Origin: Aquimonas sp964586455
GTDB lineage: Bacteria > Pseudomonadota > Gammaproteobacteria > Xanthomonadales > Xanthomonadaceae
Assembly (NCBI GenBank): GCA_964586455.1
Contig: CAZPHV010000006.1
Span: forward strand, 62,001-126,000
Reading direction: 5' to 3'
DNA: 64,000 bases
In this document: piece after piece, positions 1 to 8,194 of the stretch
Position numbering within the stretch: position 1 is the stretch's first letter
Layout of the letters: each line of letters starts with the position of its first letter
Translations under genes and position numbers: made by a program
The notes under the pieces: generated by a model
What the model saw: only the letters and a program-made list of their open reading frames with translations
Told to the model about the DNA's origin: nothing
Database searches by the model: none

Positions 1-360
1 CAGACCAGCCCGGATCGCCGCCTCCGCCTTGCGCGCCACTTGTTCAGAAGTTTCGGCATGAAAGCTGCGGCGCTCGCTGTGCCCGACCAAAGTCCAAGTC
101 GCGCCGATGTCGGCCAACATGGCAGCGGAAACATCACCGGTGTAAGCGCCCCGGTCGTGCTCCGACACATCCTGTGCGCCGAACTCAAGACCGCGGCCCG
201 CATACGCGTGCGCCAGCTCGGCAAGATAGGCGACGGGGGGAAACACCGGCAGCCGCACGCCCTCGGGCAAGGGCTTCGCCAGAATCGCGTCCAATAGCGC
301 TCGCGCGCTTTCGCGGCTGCCGTTGAGCTTCCAGTTACCTGCAACGATGGTGCTGCGCAT
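1..360 (-). CDS. tpiA: triosephosphate isomerase, N-terminal part
   Basis: Glycolytic enzyme interconverting dihydroxyacetone phosphate and glyceraldehyde 3-phosphate in the cytosol. The first 120 codons are visible and the gene runs off the left edge of the window. The reading frame starts AGNWKLNG at residues 7-14, giving the substrate-binding Asn9 and Lys11, and contains LVGHSERR at 91-98 with the electrophilic His94. The catalytic Glu (about residue 165) lies outside the window. The ATG at 358-360 is preceded by an AAGGAG-like site. The 175 bases upstream carry a sequence resembling half of a TPP riboswitch (see separate entry). Confidence 0.96.
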   Translation of the reverse strand, partial: MRSTIVAGNWKLNGSRESARALLDAILAKPLPEGVRLPVFPPVAYLAELAHAYAGRGLEFGAQDVSEHDRGAYTGDVSAAMLADIGATWTLVGHSERRSFHAETSEQVARKAEAAIRAGL

Positions 361-433
361 GAGCGCTCCTTCGAATGTCCAAGAATCCAGGCAGGCGTCT
401 GAAGCGGGCGCGTTATCGACAAGGCCCAGTCGG

Positions 434-475
434 CCCCGGCTGGCATCACCCGCATCAGGTTCGATCAGACGCTGA
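434..475 (-). promoter_or_regulatory. TPP-riboswitch-like half element
   Basis: On the minus strand the leader of tpiA reads GAACCTGATGCGGGTGATGC followed by CAGC, very close to the conserved 3' part of the THI/TPP aptamer (GAACCUGAU..GG.UAAU.CCAGC). The 5' half is not convincing: a CTGATC stands where CUGAGA is expected and there is no ACCC strand for P2 before the core. It may be a decayed aptamer, a divergent one, or chance. tpiA is not a known thiamine gene. Confidence 0.3.
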
Positions 476-535
476 ACGTGCGGCGCGCAGGATACGCGCA
501 GGCTCGAGCACACGCACGCCCGCCGCAGCCGAAGG

Positions 536-1003
536 TCAACGATAGAGGATGTCGCGCTGCATGGGTGCCAAGCGCGCCAACAGCTGATTCTGGGCACGAA
601 ACGAAACGCCCTGCTCACGCATCGCGACCTGCAGGCATTCGACAAGGGCATTGAAGTCGGCCTGCGTGAAGCCGCGACCCGCATGGCTCTGCTGCATGCT
701 GTCGCCGGTGTAGGTGCAGGGCCCTCCCGACTCCATGCAGATCTGCTCGATCAGCTTCTCGCGCAGCCTCAGAATGTTGGACTCGGCGAAATGGTGGGCG
801 ATGCGCCGGTCTTCGCTGATCGCGAACAATAGCCCGTCAACCACGGCAGTCACGCCGGGCAGGCCACCGAGCTCGCCGAACAGCGGGTCGCCCGCCGCGC
901 GTGAGCCCCCTGCCCCGGTGCAGGCACACAGACCGAAGCTCAGCAGCAGCGCCGCAAAGCGAGCGCCCAGTGCTGTCCGACAGCGCCTCTGGACTGGATG
1001 CAT
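536..1003 (-). CDS. lipoprotein group I truncated haemoglobin
   Basis: A 155-residue haem protein of the truncated haemoglobin (TrHbN-like) family, probably attached to a membrane on the periplasmic side. Residues 1-28 form a lipoprotein signal with the lipobox LCAC (Cys28). The globin part starts at FGELGGLPGV (42-51), and the likely proximal F8 histidine is His107 in SMQQSHAGRGFT. The position where TrHbN usually has the distal Tyr B10 appears to be Leu59, which would change ligand handling. I chose the ATG at 1001-1003 over an upstream frame extension because it begins the signal peptide. It is the last gene of the cupredoxin-EAL operon, 31 bases after the EAL gene. Ligand (O2 or NO) is unknown. 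Confidence 0.85.
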   Translation of the reverse strand: MHPVQRRCRTALGARFAALLLSFGLCACTGAGGSRAAGDPLFGELGGLPGVTAVVDGLLFAISEDRRIAHHFAESNILRLREKLIEQICMESGGPCTYTGDSMQQSHAGRGFTQADFNALVECLQVAMREQGVSFRAQNQLLARLAPMQRDILYR

Positions 1004-1034
1004 GGGACGAACCTCGGAGAGAGTCAACACTGGA

Positions 1035-3359
1035 TCAACCCGCGGCCGCCAGCAACTGCCGGCCGTCGAAGCGCCTGCACCAGTCAGGCATGTCGTTGCC
1101 CGGCATGGGCCGGCTGAAAAGGTAGCCCTGACCGAGATCACAGCCCAGCTCACGCAGCACGGCCAGACCTTCATGGGTCTCAATGCCTTCGGCGATCACC
1201 TGCATGCCGAAGCGATGGCCCAGCTCAACCGCGATTCGCACCAGCTCCGCCTCTGCGCTTCCCGCCTGCAGGGTAAGCACGAAACTCTTGTCGATCTTCA
1301 ATTCGTCCGCAGGCAGATGCTGCAGTTGGGCGAGTGAAGATTGGCCGGTCCCGAAATCATCGATCGCAACCCGCACACCGGCGGAACGTAGACGCTGCAG
1401 CTGCTCGATGGCCGTGGGCAGGTCGGTGACGACCGCGCTCTCTGTGACTTCGACGATCAAATCCGAAGTCGCGAAGCCCTGCCGCGCCAGCTCACCCTCG
1501 ATGTGAGCAGCCAGCCCTGGATCTGCCAGGTCGAGTGCCGACAGATTCACCGCCACCGCGAGCTCGACGCCTTGGGCGCGCCACGCACTACAGACGCGCA
1601 CGGCTTCCGCCAGCGCGAAGCGCGTCAGCGTACCCACCACTCCGGCGCGCTCGGAGATGGGTATGAACTCATCGGGGAACACCATGCCCAACTCCGGATG
1701 CCGCCAGCGCAGCAGCGCCTCCGCATGCACGACACGCACGCTGCGCAGGTCGATCTTGGGTTGGAACACCAGAAACAGCTCGCCACGTTCGCCCGCCACG
1801 CGCAGGTCCGACATCAGACGAAGCTGACGCAGATGCCGATCCTCGCGACCCGGGCGATACGCGCAGACCGGCAGCCCCTCCTGCTTGGCATCGACAAGCG
1901 CGAGCCGGGCTCGACGCAGCAGGTTTCGACCGGTATCGGCATCCTCCGGAAGGCAGGCCAGGCCGGCGGTGAACTCGACGCGCACCGGCGCCGAGCCAAT
2001 GGCATACGCACTGCCCAGCCGCGCCAACACCTCGAGCGCCCAGCCCATGGCAGGCAGCCGCTCGGAGCACTGCTCCAACAGCAGGAACTCGTTGGCTCCC
2101 AGCCGCGCGAGACCTGCCTCCGGAAAGGCCAAGCGCAGGCGCTCTGCCACTGCCTTCAGCAGCGCATCACCTGCCTCCGCGCCCAGGCTGTCGTTGATCT
2201 GCGCGAAGCGGCGTATATCGATCAGCAGCAGACGCCAGGGACGCCTGGAACTCGCCCCAGCCAAGCCATCCAGCATGGCCAGCGCTGCCGGGCGATTGGG
2301 CAAGCCGGTCAGACCGTCCTCCACCGCCTGTTGCTGGATGCGCGACTCGCGGGCCCGAATCTGCAGCTGCATGGCGTCCACCGCAGAGGCCAGTCGACTC
2401 AGCTCCTCACCGCCCGATCGGGGAATCGCGCCCGCATAGTTCCCCGCTGCGATGCGACCTACGGCATCGGTCAGCTCCTGCAGCGGCTGACCGATGCCGC
2501 GGGCGGCCCAAAGTGCGGCGAGGACAGCGGGCAAGGCCATCAGTAGCGAGAGCTCGAGAATGCTGGTGCGTAGTTTGCGCATCGGCGCTTCGAAGCGTTC
2601 GCGCTCGAACTGCAGCACTTTCTCGAAGACGGAGCCGTCGGCGCTCTGCATGCGGCTGAGCCGCACGACGGCATCCTGCCAGGCGGCATCAGGCGTGGTG
2701 AAACTTTCGATCAACTGTGCCTGCTCGGAGGCCGACAGACTGCTGGCCAACAGCACACCGCGCTCGGCTGTGAGGATGCTGAGGTCGGCTCCGGTCAACT
2801 CGCGGAAATCGGTGAGCACCCCGGGACTGATGGCGAACCCGAACGCGGCCCATGCCACGCGCTGGGGCGCACGCACCGGCACGATCGCCAGCTGTACGGC
2901 GATCCCTTCGACTTCGACCAGCCCGACCACGCCCTGGTCAGCATGCGGGTCTCCGATCAAGGCCGCCAAGGCCGGCTGCAACGCCCGCGTATCCAGCTCG
3001 GGCAAGGCGGCGATGGGCTCGCCCGAGGGTGTCAGCAGCAGCGCGAAATCCGCCTCCACGCGCGCCGCATGGTTGAGCAAGGCAGACACGCCGGTAGCAC
3101 GGTCACCACTGGCCACCGCCTCGCGAAAACCGAAGTCTTCGGACAACACCGATACCGCGGACAGCAGACGTCGGCCGCGCAACTCGAGAAAGCGGTCCCA
3201 GACCCGCGACGCGGTTTCCAGCTCGGTGCCGGCCACGCGATCCACCACCGCTCGGGTACCGAAATGCACCGCCAGCGCCGAAGCGGCGAGCAGCAGCAGC
3301 ACGGCAAGTAGCACCAGGGCAATCAGGCGCGCGCGCAGGCTGGAGAGTAGCCAGTGCAC
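1035..3359 (-). CDS. membrane HAMP/GGDEF-EAL phosphodiesterase
   Basis: A 774-residue inner-membrane signalling protein, predicted to hydrolyse cyclic di-GMP. One membrane segment at about 9-31 and a second at 268-288 bracket a periplasmic sensor region of about 235 residues. HAMP follows (281-335), then a GGDEF domain (345-500) whose signature is degenerate (GANEF at 421-425), so diguanylate cyclase activity is unlikely. The EAL domain (520-765) keeps EALLRW (547-552), EVTES, IDDFGTG and AEGIET and should be catalytic. The start is GTG, three bases after the upstream stop, with AAGGAA inside the end of the cupredoxin gene, so the two genes are probably coupled. The periplasmic domain may read the state of the cupredoxin or the haemoglobin, which is inference from gene order. 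Confidence 0.9.
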   Translation of the reverse strand: MHWLLSSLRARLIALVLLAVLLLLAASALAVHFGTRAVVDRVAGTELETASRVWDRFLELRGRRLLSAVSVLSEDFGFREAVASGDRATGVSALLNHAARVEADFALLLTPSGEPIAALPELDTRALQPALAALIGDPHADQGVVGLVEVEGIAVQLAIVPVRAPQRVAWAAFGFAISPGVLTDFRELTGADLSILTAERGVLLASSLSASEQAQLIESFTTPDAAWQDAVVRLSRMQSADGSVFEKVLQFERERFEAPMRKLRTSILELSLLMALPAVLAALWAARGIGQPLQELTDAVGRIAAGNYAGAIPRSGGEELSRLASAVDAMQLQIRARESRIQQQAVEDGLTGLPNRPAALAMLDGLAGASSRRPWRLLLIDIRRFAQINDSLGAEAGDALLKAVAERLRLAFPEAGLARLGANEFLLLEQCSERLPAMGWALEVLARLGSAYAIGSAPVRVEFTAGLACLPEDADTGRNLLRRARLALVDAKQEGLPVCAYRPGREDRHLRQLRLMSDLRVAGERGELFLVFQPKIDLRSVRVVHAEALLRWRHPELGMVFPDEFIPISERAGVVGTLTRFALAEAVRVCSAWRAQGVELAVAVNLSALDLADPGLAAHIEGELARQGFATSDLIVEVTESAVVTDLPTAIEQLQRLRSAGVRVAIDDFGTGQSSLAQLQHLPADELKIDKSFVLTLQAGSAEAELVRIAVELGHRFGMQVIAEGIETHEGLAVLRELGCDLGQGYLFSRPMPGNDMPDWCRRFDGRQLLAAAG

Positions 3360-3362
3360 GCC

Positions 3363-4067
3363 TCAGGGTTCCTTGCGCAGGGCTCGGAAGCGCTCCTGCA
3401 GAGCGCGCAGCTGAGCATCTTCGGACAGCGCTGGCGCCTGCGCGCGCTTCAGCGGCAACTCGAGCGCGACGCGTAAGGTTTCGTGCGCTTCCAAGCGAAC
3501 ACTTCGCTCGATCCAGAGTGACTCGGCGTCCAGCCGCGCATGCCACACCCGCAACAGGTAATCGCCCGGGGGCGCTTCCAGCCAGTGCTCCGCAGAGGAC
3601 CCAAGCAGCGCTTCGCGAACGTAAGGGGTGTCCATCACGAGAATGTGGCCCTGCATCCAGTCATGGATGTTGCAGCCGAGCACCACGACCCCGGGTACTG
3701 GAAACTCGACGGGTTCCGCCGAGCTGCCGGCATAAAGCGGCAGCTCGAAGCGACGCGCAGGCGAGAACGAGTAGACATGGTGGCGGATGTCGTCGCTGTT
3801 GGGAAAGGCGACAGCGCTACCTGCCGGCACTACGAGCAGGTCAGGCGAAAACTGGCGATCGCGCTGGTCCATCTGGGCCTGCACCGGCCGCACCAACGCA
3901 GCTGCAGCCGGCGAATGCAGGCTGAATACAACCGGCCCAGCGGCAGCATCGCCGGTGACGCGCAGCTCCAGTTCGGCCCGCGCCGACCATCCTGCCGCTG
4001 CATAGAGCAAGGCTGACACGAAAAACAGCCTGCTCATGGCCGTCGCTTGCCGCATCTTCACACGCAT
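3363..4067 (-). CDS. exported cupredoxin (methylamine-utilisation-like)
   Basis: A 234-residue exported protein with one cupredoxin domain, of the type annotated as methylamine utilisation protein. The signal peptide covers about residues 1-31, ending SARA. The copper-site residues are visible: HHVYS (His96/His97) and GCNIHDWM (Cys132, His135, Met138), a type 1 pattern. The start at 4065-4067 is chosen because AAGGAG stands nine bases upstream; a shorter start at 4037 is possible. No other methylamine genes are present, so a role in methylamine oxidation is unlikely. It heads the operon with the GGDEF-EAL protein and truncated haemoglobin and could be a periplasmic redox or copper sensor partner. 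Confidence 0.85.
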   Translation of the reverse strand: MRVKMRQATAMSRLFFVSALLYAAAGWSARAELELRVTGDAAAGPVVFSLHSPAAAALVRPVQAQMDQRDRQFSPDLLVVPAGSAVAFPNSDDIRHHVYSFSPARRFELPLYAGSSAEPVEFPVPGVVVLGCNIHDWMQGHILVMDTPYVREALLGSSAEHWLEAPPGDYLLRVWHARLDAESLWIERSVRLEAHETLRVALELPLKRAQAPALSEDAQLRALQERFRALRKEP

Positions 4068-4367
4068 CAATCGCAACTCCTTGCATGGCCTGAACAGGCT
4101 TACACCTGCCCGCGTGTCGATCATGCAAACGGCGTGCTGCCGGAATTCCGGGGGCCGCTCCTCCCGGCGCGCACGCGCTGGGGCCTACGCGGGACGCTTC
4201 GATCCGACGCACGCTGTGGCCGGCTGGCGGAGCGTTGGCATGGGCCTATCCAAGCCGCGCTGCGAACGGGCACGCCCCTGCAGACCCGCTGTGAAAGAAT
4301 CTCGCCCTGCCCATCGCGGCACCGCGCACCTGCGCGCGTCGCCCACACCCAACCGGAAGCCCGCCAC
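4068..4367. other. divergent intergenic region
   Basis: About 300 bases between the divergent cupredoxin operon and the dehydrogenase gene. It must hold both promoters. I see no convincing consensus promoter, palindrome or small reading frame with a ribosome-binding site. Confidence 0.5.
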
Positions 4368-5162
4368 ATGGAAACCGAGTACGTTCTGATCACAGGGGCC
4401 TCCGCCGGCATCGGCGAAGCCTTGGCCCGTGAGTACGCCCGTCGCGGTCGGGCGCTCGTGCTAGTGGCGCGCCGCGCCGAGCGCCTGCAGACATTGGCTG
4501 ACGAACTGCGTCTGCAGGTGCCGGTGGAAACCCTCGCGGCGGACCTCGCCGACCCGTCGGCGCCCTCAGTCATCGTCGACGCCCTGGCCCAGCGCGGACT
4601 GCAGATCGGTGGCCTGGTCAACAATGCCGGCTATGGCCTACCAGGCGCGTTTCATGTGCCCGACTGGCCCGCCCATGCGCGCTTCCTGCAGGTCATGGTG
4701 ACCGCAGTCTGCGAACTCAGTTGGCGCTTGCTGCCAGCCATGCAGGCACGCGGCCGCGGTGAAATCCTCAACGTCGCATCGCTGGCGGGACACGTGCCCG
4801 GCTCTGCGGGACACACCCTGTACGCGGCCTCCAAGGCCTTCATGATCCGGTTCTCGGAATCACTGGCCCTGGAAAACGCCGATCGCGGCATCCGCGTCTG
4901 CGCCCTGTGTCCGGGCTTTACCTACTCCGAGTTTCACGACATCACCGGCACGCGGCCGCAGGTTTCGCGCATGCCAAAGTGGATGTGGATGAGCGCCGAG
5001 GCCGTCGCCCGCGAGGGTCTGGACGCGCTCGATGCGGGCCGGGTGGTGCACGTGCCCGGCCGCGCCAATCGTCTGATCAAGGCGGTGACCCAGCTACTGC
5101 CCGACAGGCTCGCGCTCAAGCTTGTCCAGAAGCGCTCGCGCGACTTCCGTTCACTGGAGTGA
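4368..5162 (+). CDS. short-chain dehydrogenase/reductase
   Basis: A 264-residue cytosolic oxidoreductase of the classical SDR family. It has the Rossmann motif TGASAGIG (residues 9-16), NNAG, and the catalytic Ser-Tyr-Lys set (NVASL, then LYAASKAF). The basic ARR after strand 2 suggests NADP(H). The C-terminal half has the PGFTYSEFH segment typical of the DltE/YqjQ-like subgroup. Substrate unknown. The ATG at 4368 begins at the conserved N-terminus; longer upstream extensions lack homology-like features. It is followed by the tRNA cluster on the opposite strand, so it is probably monocistronic. Confidence 0.88.
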   Translation: METEYVLITGASAGIGEALAREYARRGRALVLVARRAERLQTLADELRLQVPVETLAADLADPSAPSVIVDALAQRGLQIGGLVNNAGYGLPGAFHVPDWPAHARFLQVMVTAVCELSWRLLPAMQARGRGEILNVASLAGHVPGSAGHTLYAASKAFMIRFSESLALENADRGIRVCALCPGFTYSEFHDITGTRPQVSRMPKWMWMSAEAVAREGLDALDAGRVVHVPGRANRLIKAVTQLLPDRLALKLVQKRSRDFRSLE

Positions 5163-5186
5163 GCGGCGGCCACGAAGCCCAAACGG

Positions 5187-5222
5187 AAAAAAACAAAGCC
5201 CCGGGCTTGCGCCCGAGGCTTC
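5187..5222 (-). terminator. terminator of the tRNA cluster
   Basis: On the minus strand a 9-bp stem (GCCTCGGGC / GCCCGGGGC, one wobble) with loop GCAA is followed by TTTGTTTTTTT. It ends transcription after the second tRNA-Gly gene. Confidence 0.85.
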
Positions 5223-5225
5223 GAA

Positions 5226-5301
<76 letters not shown>

Positions 5302-5333
5302 GAAACACTGTTGTTTGAATCCACCCCGAAAGA

Positions 5334-5407
5334 TGGAGGCCTGGGTCGGAATCGAACCGGCGTACACGGCTTTGCAGGCCGCTGCATGACCACTCTGCCA
5401 CCAGGCC
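5334..5407 (-). tRNA. tRNA-Cys (GCA)
   Basis: A 74-nt cloverleaf with encoded CCA, acceptor GGCCTGG paired with CCAGGCC and anticodon GCA in CCTGCAAAG. It lies between the two identical tRNA-Gly copies, as in other xanthomonads where tRNA-Gly and tRNA-Cys follow pgsA. Confidence 0.97.
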
Positions 5408-5471
5408 TGGCGGCGCAGCTTACCACCTGCACATCTGGGCCCGAGGGCGCTGACGACACGTGGTTCCGCTT

Positions 5472-5512
5472 AAAAACAAAACCCCGGAGGACCGAAGTCA
5501 CCACGGGGTTTC
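5472..5512 (-). terminator. terminator-like hairpin between tRNA genes
   Basis: On the minus strand AACCCCG pairs with CGGGGTT, then TTGTTTTT follows. It sits between the first tRNA-Gly and tRNA-Cys, so it may end part of the transcripts, or be a relic of duplication of the tRNA-Gly plus terminator unit. Confidence 0.65.
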
Positions 5513-5519
5513 GTGGATC

Positions 5520-5595
<76 letters not shown>

Positions 5596-5608
5596 ACTGG
5601 AGCCCGCC

Positions 5609-5636
5609 ATTGTAGGGATTGGAGTATGTCTGTCAA
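5609..5636 (-). promoter_or_regulatory. tRNA cluster promoter
   Basis: On the minus strand TTGACA is followed after 16 bases by TACAAT, a near-consensus sigma-70 promoter whose -35 overlaps the last codons of pgsA. A GC-rich discriminator (GGCGGGC) follows, as is common for stable-RNA promoters under stringent control. Confidence 0.8.
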
Positions 5637-6223
5637 GCCTCGTCGGCGGACTTTTTCGACTCGCCTGTCTCCCCGCGCATCGCAGGCCAGGCCGCGATCA
5701 GATACTGCATCCCGGACCAGAGGGTCAACACCGCGGCAACCGCCAGCAGCACCTCCCCGATCAGGAAGATGGGCAGGCCCAGAAGGTCGACCCGATAGAG
5801 AAGCATGACCAGGGCCACCATCTGCACGATCGTCTTGATCTTGCCGATCGCCGCGACCCGCACCGTCGCACGCTGGCCGATTTCAGCCATCCATTCGCGC
5901 AGAGCTGAGATCGTGATTTCACGCCCGATGATCACGGCTGCGATGAGCGCCATGAACATGGTCGGGTGGGCCTGCACGATGATCACCAGGGCAACGGCGA
6001 CGGCCAGCTTGTCGGCCACAGGGTCGAGAAACGCGCCAAAGGCAGAAAACATCCCGTAGCGACGGGCGATGTAGCCATCGGCCCAATCAGTGATGGCGCC
6101 CACCGCGAAGATCAGCGCCGCGGCGAAATTGGTCCACGAGTAGGGCAGATAGAACACCAGCACCAGCACCGGGATCAAGGCGATGCGGAACAGGGTCAGC
6201 AGATTGGGCAAGTTCAGGGGCAC
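5633..6223 (-). CDS. pgsA: CDP-diacylglycerol-glycerol-3-phosphate 3-phosphatidyltransferase
   Basis: Inner-membrane enzyme of 196 residues making phosphatidylglycerophosphate, the committed step towards phosphatidylglycerol and cardiolipin. The CDP-alcohol phosphotransferase motif is intact: D46-W-A-D-G with AR, then FGAFLDPVAD (D67, D71). Several membrane segments are evident (about 8-26, 32-44, 75-98, 125-143, 150-172). Length is normal. It follows uvrC after 114 bases and precedes the tRNA cluster, a conserved arrangement in gammaproteobacteria. Confidence 0.95.
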   Translation of the reverse strand: MPLNLPNLLTLFRIALIPVLVLVFYLPYSWTNFAAALIFAVGAITDWADGYIARRYGMFSAFGAFLDPVADKLAVAVALVIIVQAHPTMFMALIAAVIIGREITISALREWMAEIGQRATVRVAAIGKIKTIVQMVALVMLLYRVDLLGLPIFLIGEVLLAVAAVLTLWSGMQYLIAAWPAMRGETGESKKSADEA

Positions 6224-6337
6224 GCAGACTCTTCCGTGGGGACCCTTGGCCCCGGGCCTGAGCCCGGGCCGCGCGGGAACGGCCCTCGCATTCTGCCCGC
6301 TCGGGCTGTGATTGTGTCATTGCGATGCCGGCGGCCT

Positions 6338-8194
6338 TCAGACTGGACCGCTCTCATCCAGCCCGTGCAGGGCGGCATAGATGCGCTGTGCGAGCGCAGC
6401 GTTGATGCCCTCCACCCGGGCGATGTCCTCCCAACCTGCGCGTTTCAGGCCAGCCAAGCCGCCGAAATGCCTCAGCAGGGCCGTGCGGCGCTTGCTGCCG
6501 ATGCCTTCGATGTCTTCAAGGCTGCTGCGCTCTCGCGCCTTGGCTCGCCGCCCGCGATGGCCGGTGATGGCGAAGCGGTGGGCCTCGTCGCGGACCTGCT
6601 GGATCAGCTGCAGGCCCGGCGAATCCTGCCCGGGCCGCAGCAGGCGACCGTCCGGGAAGACCAGGGTCTCGTGCCCTGCCCTGCGCTCTTCGCCCTTGGC
6701 CACGCCGACGATCGCCACACCCTGGACATCGAGCTCGGACAACACACCGATCGCCTGCTCCAACTGGCCGCGACCGCCGTCGATCAGCAGCAAATCCGGC
6801 AGCACGCCGTCTTCGACCGCGCGCCTGAAGCGCCGCGTCAGCGCCTGATGCATGGCAGCGTAGTCGTCGCCCGGAGTGATGTCGGTGATGTTGTAGCGGC
6901 GATACTGCGCGCGCACCGGGCCGTCCGCGTCGAACACCACGCAGCTGGCCACTGTCGCCTCGCCCTGGGTGTGGCTGATATCGAAGCATTCGATGCGCTG
7001 CGGCGGTTCGGCAAGCGCCAGCAGCGCCTGCAGCGCATCCAAGCGCGCACGTTGGCTGGCCGCACTGGCCAATTCACTGCGCAAGGCCAGCTCGGCGTTC
7101 TGCTTTGCCAGCTGCAGCAGGCGTGCACGATCGGTCCGCACCTGCAGCTTCAGTTCGATGCGCCGGCCGGCGATCTCACCCAGCACGCGCTCGATCAGAG
7201 CCTGATCCGGCACTTCATGGCTGAGCACGACTTCCTTGGGCGGACTCTGCTCCAGATAGTGCTGGGTCACGAAGGCGCCCAGCACCTCGGCCGCGTCTTC
7301 CGCCCCGTTCAACTTGGGGAAGAAACTGCGGCTGCCGAGGTTGCGACCATCGCGAAAGCTCAGCAGAAGCACGCAGGCGCGTCCGTTCTCCAGAGCGCAG
7401 GCCAGCACGTCCAGTTCGGCGTGTTCGCCATCCACGACCTGTCGGGTCTGCACCTTGCGCACGGCACCGATGGTGTCGCGCAGCTTGGCGGCACGCTCGA
7501 ACTGCAAATCCGCGGCGGCGGCGTCCATCGAGGCCGCCAGCTCGCCGACCAGATCCTCGCTGCGACCCTCAAGCAGCAAGGCTGCGCGACGCACCGACTG
7601 GGTGTACTCGTCGGGCTCGACCATGCCGACGCAGGGCCCGCTGCAGCGCTGGATCTGATACTGCAGACAGGGCCGCGTTCGGTTGCGGAACACGCTGTCC
7701 TCGCAGCTGCGCAGGCCGAACAGGCGATGGATCAGCGCCAGAGTTTCGCGCACCGCAACCACACCGGGGTACGGCCCGAAGTAGCGGCCGGGCTGACTGC
7801 GCGGGCCCCGATGAAAGCGGATGCGCGGGCTTTCGTCGGCGGTGGTCAGGTGGATGTAGGGGTAGCTCTTGTCGTCGCGCAGCAGGATGTTGTAGCGCGG
7901 CTTGAGCGACTTGATCAGCTGGTTTTCCAGCAGCAGGGCCTCGCCCTCACTGCGGGTGACGGTGATCTCGATGTTCGCGATCTGGCTGATCATCACCCGC
8001 AGGCGCGGCTCGCGCGGGCTGCGGGTGAAATAGCTGGCGACGCGCTTTCGCAGGCTCGCCGCTTTGCCCACGTAGAGCACGCTGCCGTCGGCCGCCAGCA
8101 TGCGGTAAACACCGGGCGCCAGGGTCAAGCGCCCGGCGAACTCCTTGCCGTCGAAACCGCCGTCCTGTGGCCGCGCGGAACCCGCTTCGCTCAT
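6338..8194 (-). CDS. uvrC: excinuclease ABC subunit C
   Basis: A 618-residue nuclease subunit that makes both incisions during nucleotide excision repair with UvrA and UvrB. The GIY-YIG domain starts at PGVYRM..GSVLYVGKA (about 27-45), a UVR UvrB-binding motif lies near 205-240, the RNase H-like endonuclease region contains CFDISHTQGE and LLIDGGRGQL, and tandem helix-hairpin-helix motifs close the protein (IEGIGSKRR, VEGINAALA). The ATG overlaps the stop of the upstream NHL gene in an ATGA, which fixes the start and implies translational coupling. Confidence 0.96.
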   Translation of the reverse strand: MSEAGSARPQDGGFDGKEFAGRLTLAPGVYRMLAADGSVLYVGKAASLRKRVASYFTRSPREPRLRVMISQIANIEITVTRSEGEALLLENQLIKSLKPRYNILLRDDKSYPYIHLTTADESPRIRFHRGPRSQPGRYFGPYPGVVAVRETLALIHRLFGLRSCEDSVFRNRTRPCLQYQIQRCSGPCVGMVEPDEYTQSVRRAALLLEGRSEDLVGELAASMDAAAADLQFERAAKLRDTIGAVRKVQTRQVVDGEHAELDVLACALENGRACVLLLSFRDGRNLGSRSFFPKLNGAEDAAEVLGAFVTQHYLEQSPPKEVVLSHEVPDQALIERVLGEIAGRRIELKLQVRTDRARLLQLAKQNAELALRSELASAASQRARLDALQALLALAEPPQRIECFDISHTQGEATVASCVVFDADGPVRAQYRRYNITDITPGDDYAAMHQALTRRFRRAVEDGVLPDLLLIDGGRGQLEQAIGVLSELDVQGVAIVGVAKGEERRAGHETLVFPDGRLLRPGQDSPGLQLIQQVRDEAHRFAITGHRGRRAKARERSSLEDIEGIGSKRRTALLRHFGGLAGLKRAGWEDIARVEGINAALAQRIYAALHGLDESGPV

